From assembly GCA_028283725.1 (NCBI GenBank), contig JAPWKC010000002.1:69501-133500 (forward strand): 64,000 nt of DNA, given 5' to 3'. The notes beneath the pieces are model-generated. The model saw nothing but the letters and a program-made list of their open reading frames with translations. It was not told the origin of the DNA and did not search any database. Numbering within the stretch: position 1 is the first letter of the stretch; every line of letters begins with the position of its first letter. This document shows positions 60,979 through 64,000 of the stretch, piece by piece. Made by a program: the position numbers and the translations under genes. This DNA is from Neorhizobium sp. GTDB lineage: Bacteria > Pseudomonadota > Alphaproteobacteria > Rhizobiales > Rhizobiaceae.

Positions 60979-61929
60979 ATGGCAGTTCATTCCGAAATCT
61001 TGAAGGAGAGCCGCGCTGCGGCTCTCCCCGGGAAAGGCGTATTCCGGCGCATGTTCGATCGCAATGCGCCGGGCTACATCTTTCTCCTGCCCTGGCTGAT
61101 CGGCTTTTTCGGGCTGACGCTCGGGCCGGCGCTCGCCTCGCTCTATCTGTCGTTCACCAATTACGACCTGTTGCGCGCACCCGACTGGGTGGGCGCGGCC
61201 AATTACGTCAGGATCGTCACCGACGATGCGAAATTCGGTGCCGCGATGCGGGTGACGTTCACCTATGTCCTCCTGTCCGTACCGCTGAAACTTGCCTTCG
61301 CGCTGGCTGTAGCCATGGCCTTCAATCGCGGCCTTCGCGGTCTGACGATCTACCGCGCGATCTTCTACCTGCCCTCGCTTCTCGGCACGAGCGTCGCCAT
61401 CGCCGTTCTCTGGCGGCAGCTGTTTGCCTCCGACGGTCTCGTCAACATGATGCTGTGGCAGCTCTTCGGCTATGAAGGCCCAAGCTGGATCTCGAACCCG
61501 GATTATGCGCTCTATACGCTGGTTCTGCTCTCCGTCTGGCAGTTCGGCTCGCCGATGATCATCTTCCTCGCCGGTCTGAGGCAGATCCCGGCCGACATGT
61601 ACGAGGCCGCCGAAATCGACGGTGCCGGCAAGGTACGGCAGTTCCTGAAGATCACCCTGCCGCTTCTGACCCCCGTCATCTTCTTCAACGCGGTGATCCA
61701 GACGATAGAGGCATTCAAGGCTTTCACGCCCGCCTTCATCATCTCGGAAGGCACGGGCGGCCCGATCAACTCGACGCTGTTCTACACGCTCTATCTCTAT
61801 CAGGAGGCCTTCGGCTTCTTCCGCATGGGATATGCCTCGGCGCTGGCCTGGATCCTCGTCGTCATCATCTCGCTGTTCACCGCGTTCTCCTTCCTCGGCG
61901 CACGCTACTGGGTGCATTACGATGACTGA
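60979..61929 (+). CDS. CUT1 ABC transporter permease (MalF/UgpA type)
   Basis: A 316-residue permease with a soluble N-terminus of about 28 residues, six membrane segments and the EAA loop YEAAEIDGAGKVRQFLKITL. It overlaps the next gene by eight bases. Confidence 0.93.
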   Translation: MAVHSEILKESRAAALPGKGVFRRMFDRNAPGYIFLLPWLIGFFGLTLGPALASLYLSFTNYDLLRAPDWVGAANYVRIVTDDAKFGAAMRVTFTYVLLSVPLKLAFALAVAMAFNRGLRGLTIYRAIFYLPSLLGTSVAIAVLWRQLFASDGLVNMMLWQLFGYEGPSWISNPDYALYTLVLLSVWQFGSPMIIFLAGLRQIPADMYEAAEIDGAGKVRQFLKITLPLLTPVIFFNAVIQTIEAFKAFTPAFIISEGTGGPINSTLFYTLYLYQEAFGFFRMGYASALAWILVVIISLFTAFSFLGARYWVHYDD

Positions 61930-62809
61930 CGCCTCTCACGCCTCCATCCCCGCGCGCGGCGCCTCAAATGGCCCGCAGCGTTCGCCGGTCAAATCGGTTT
62001 TCCTGCATGCGATACTGATCCTCTGTTCATTCGGCATGCTCTACCCGATCCTGTGGATGATCTCGGGCTCCTTTCGCCCGCAGGACGAACTGTTCGGTTC
62101 GTCTTCGCTCATCCCGTCTGCGCTTGATCTCGGCGGCTACATCCGCGGATGGACGGGTCTGCAGGTAAGTTTCGGCCAGTTCTTCTGGAACTCGCTGATG
62201 ATCTCGGTTCTGGCGACGATCGGCAATGTCGCGGGCTGTTCGCTTGCAGCCTTCGCTTTCGCGCGGCTGCGGTTTGCCGGCCGGAACTTCTGGTTCGCAC
62301 TGATGCTCGGCACGCTGATGCTGCCCTATCACGTCGTGCTCATCCCCCAATATATCCTGTTCCTGCATCTCGGGTGGGTAAACACGCCGCTGCCGCTGAT
62401 CATTCCGAAATATCTGGCGACGGATGCCTTCTTCATCTTCCTGATGGTGCAGTTCTTCCGCGGCATTCCCCGCGAACTGGACGAGGCCGCCGTGATGGAT
62501 GGCTGCAGCCCCTTCCGCATCTACTGGAAGATCATGCTGCCGCTGTCTTCGCCGGTTCTGGCGACGGCTGCGATCTTCTCCTTCATCTGGACTTGGGACG
62601 ATTTCTTCGGCCCGCTCATCTATCTCAACGACATCAACACCTACACGGTGCAGCTTGGCCTGCGCTCCTTCGTCGACTCGACCGGAAGCTCCGACTGGAC
62701 GGCGCTGTTTGCCATGTCCAACCTGTCGCTCATTCCCGTCTTCCTGTTCTTCCTGTTCTTCCAGCGACTGCTGATCGAAGGCATCGCGACAACCGGTATG
62801 AAACGCTGA
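61922..62809 (+). CDS. CUT1 ABC transporter permease (MalG/UgpE type)
   Basis: A 295-residue permease with six membrane segments and the EAA loop LDEAAVMDGCSPFRIYWKIM. The eight-base overlap with the first permease indicates coupling. No ATPase gene has appeared by the right edge; it may lie beyond or be shared. Confidence 0.93.
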   Translation: MTDASHASIPARGASNGPQRSPVKSVFLHAILILCSFGMLYPILWMISGSFRPQDELFGSSSLIPSALDLGGYIRGWTGLQVSFGQFFWNSLMISVLATIGNVAGCSLAAFAFARLRFAGRNFWFALMLGTLMLPYHVVLIPQYILFLHLGWVNTPLPLIIPKYLATDAFFIFLMVQFFRGIPRELDEAAVMDGCSPFRIYWKIMLPLSSPVLATAAIFSFIWTWDDFFGPLIYLNDINTYTVQLGLRSFVDSTGSSDWTALFAMSNLSLIPVFLFFLFFQRLLIEGIATTGMKR

Positions 62810-62828
62810 CAATCCGAAAGTCTATCCG

Positions 62829-63854
62829 ATGAAACCCGTTCGTTTTTCCGTAGTAGGCATCAACCACAACCATATCTTCGGGCAGGTGAACTGCCTGATC
62901 GCGGCCGGTGCCGAGTTCGTCGGCTTCCACGCCGCAGAAGACGATCTCGCCGCCGAATTTTCCGGCATCTACCCCTATGTGCAACGCTATGACGATCCGC
63001 GCCGCGCCTATGACGACCCGCAGATCGACCTGATCGTCACGGCCGCCATCCCCGCCGACCGCGCAGCGATCGCGCTTGCGGCCATGCGCGCGGATAAGGA
63101 TGTCATGACCGACAAGCCGGGCATGACCACCCTCGACCAGCTCACGGAAATCCGGCGGGTGCAGAAGGAAACCGGCCGGATCTTCTCCGTCCTTTATTCC
63201 GAACATTTCGAAAACCGTGCCACCGTGAAGGCCGGCGAGCTGGTGGCGGCGGGGGCGATCGGCAAGGTCGTCTCGACTGCCGGCTTCGGCCCGCACCGGA
63301 TGCGCCCAGCCTCGCGTCCCGCATGGTTTTTCGAGCGGGAGCGATATGGCGGCATCCTCGTCGACATCGCCTCGCATCAATGCGAGCAGTTCCTGTTCTT
63401 CACCGGGGCAGACGCCGCCGAGATCCTGTCAGCGAGCGTCGGCAACCGCGCCCATCCGCAATGGCCGGGGCTTCAGGATAGCGGCGACATCCATTTGTCG
63501 ACGGGCAATGCCACCGGCTTCATCCGCGTCGACTGGTTCACGCCCGACGGTCTGCCGACCTGGGGCGACGGGCGCCTGTTCATCACCGGGACGCAGGGCA
63601 TGATCGAATTGCGCAAATATGTCGATATCGCCGGAAGGCCGGGGGGCGATCACCTGTTCCTGACGGATGCGACGGGCGTCACCCATATCGACTGCGCAGA
63701 CGTGGCACTGCCTTACGGCCCGCAGCTGGTTGCCGATATCCGCGACCGCACGGAAACGGCGATGCCGCAGGCGCGGTGCTTTGCGGCCATGGAAATCGCT
63801 CTCAAGGCACAGGCCAGGGCCGAAGCCCAGATTTCGGGAGGTGCACATGCCTAA
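62829..63854 (+). CDS. Gfo/Idh/MocA-family oxidoreductase
   Basis: A 341-residue dehydrogenase. The nucleotide loop is atypical, VVGINHNHIFGQ, without the full glycine motif, and the catalytic-lysine motif reads TDKPG where EKP is usual. These departures place it in a divergent branch that may use a different cofactor pose. Last residues overlap the next gene by eight bases. Confidence 0.82.
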   Translation: MKPVRFSVVGINHNHIFGQVNCLIAAGAEFVGFHAAEDDLAAEFSGIYPYVQRYDDPRRAYDDPQIDLIVTAAIPADRAAIALAAMRADKDVMTDKPGMTTLDQLTEIRRVQKETGRIFSVLYSEHFENRATVKAGELVAAGAIGKVVSTAGFGPHRMRPASRPAWFFERERYGGILVDIASHQCEQFLFFTGADAAEILSASVGNRAHPQWPGLQDSGDIHLSTGNATGFIRVDWFTPDGLPTWGDGRLFITGTQGMIELRKYVDIAGRPGGDHLFLTDATGVTHIDCADVALPYGPQLVADIRDRTETAMPQARCFAAMEIALKAQARAEAQISGGAHA

Positions 63855-64000
63855 GCGCTTCAAGGTCGGCATCATCGGCTGCGGCATCGGCAAATCGCAT
63901 ATCGTCGAAGGCTATGTGCCGCATGCCGACAAGTTCGAGGTGGCGACCCTCTGCGATCTCGACGAGACGCGCCTCAACGCCGTGGCCGACGAATTTTCCA
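63847..64000 (+). CDS. Gfo/Idh/MocA-family oxidoreductase (partial)
   Basis: Only the first 51 codons are in the window. They encode KVGIIGCGIGKSH, a normal nucleotide-binding loop, then DKFEVATLCDLD. GGGAGG precedes the ATG, which overlaps the previous gene. Fourth family member of the locus. Confidence 0.85.
   Translation, partial: MPKRFKVGIIGCGIGKSHIVEGYVPHADKFEVATLCDLDETRLNAVADEFS

Noticed and set aside
1..64000. Insertion sequences, phage genes, integrases, CRISPR arrays, toxin-antitoxin or defence systems
   Set aside because: No transposase, integrase, Cas or typical defence motif seen on either strand, and no regular direct-repeat array.

Overview
The window is GC-rich (about 60 % by eye), gene-dense DNA that looks like a chromosome or large replicon of an alphaproteobacterium, most likely Rhizobiaceae (Rhizobium/Agrobacterium/Sinorhizobium group). 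The reasons are many ABC uptake systems, each next to its own catabolic genes and regulator, a bS21 protein of the rhizobial type, XapX and YtcJ-type genes, several rhizobial-style AraC regulators, and a 4-hydroxyproline-like gene set. I see no rRNA, tRNA, insertion sequence, phage gene or CRISPR array. Species and functions are inferred from protein families, not from any search.

Bases 1-8650 hold a catabolic island: a nitrilase and a Rieske oxygenase (cut by the left edge), a GntR/FCD regulator, a NIPSNAP-domain protein, a DapA-superfamily lyase lacking the usual tyrosine, an ATPase-permease pair of the NitT/TauT type with no binding protein in view, and two tandem SDR reductases. A palindrome close to TGGTATACCA lies before four of these transcription units and ties the island into one probable regulon.

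Bases 8650-30060 are mixed: rpsU, a two-component system facing a secreted Pro/Gly-rich LTXXQ-like protein, an AraC regulator, Dps, DUF1275, a unit of XapX, YtcJ-type amidohydrolase, DoxX and alpha/beta hydrolase, three more AraC regulators, a DEAD-box helicase with a DbpA-type RNA-binding domain, and a complete NitT/TauT ABC operon.

Bases 30190-34550 look like a hydroxyproline/proline-peptide module: DadA-type dehydrogenase, HypD-like deaminase, GntR regulator and a divergent M24 (Xaa-Pro type) peptidase, with TGTCGACA palindromes at both promoters. Bases 34970-45150 hold a LysR gene and a ten-kilobase operon (argH-like lyase, polar amino-acid ABC transporter, NodB-type deacetylase, agmatinase-like ureohydrolase, gamma-glutamyltransferase, CodA-like amidohydrolase) that should import and break down an amino acid or guanidino compound not identifiable from sequence.

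Bases 45280-47350 hold a copper group (DUF2946, CopC, CopD). Bases 47496-52655 hold an RND efflux pump and its divergent TetR repressor. Bases 52687-64000 hold a carbohydrate or polyol locus: four Gfo/Idh/MocA dehydrogenases (the last cut by the right edge), a TIM-barrel isomerase, an enolase-superfamily protein, a DUF993 aldolase-like protein, a TetR regulator and a CUT1 ABC importer. A matched 14-bp palindrome occurs at both promoters beside that TetR gene.
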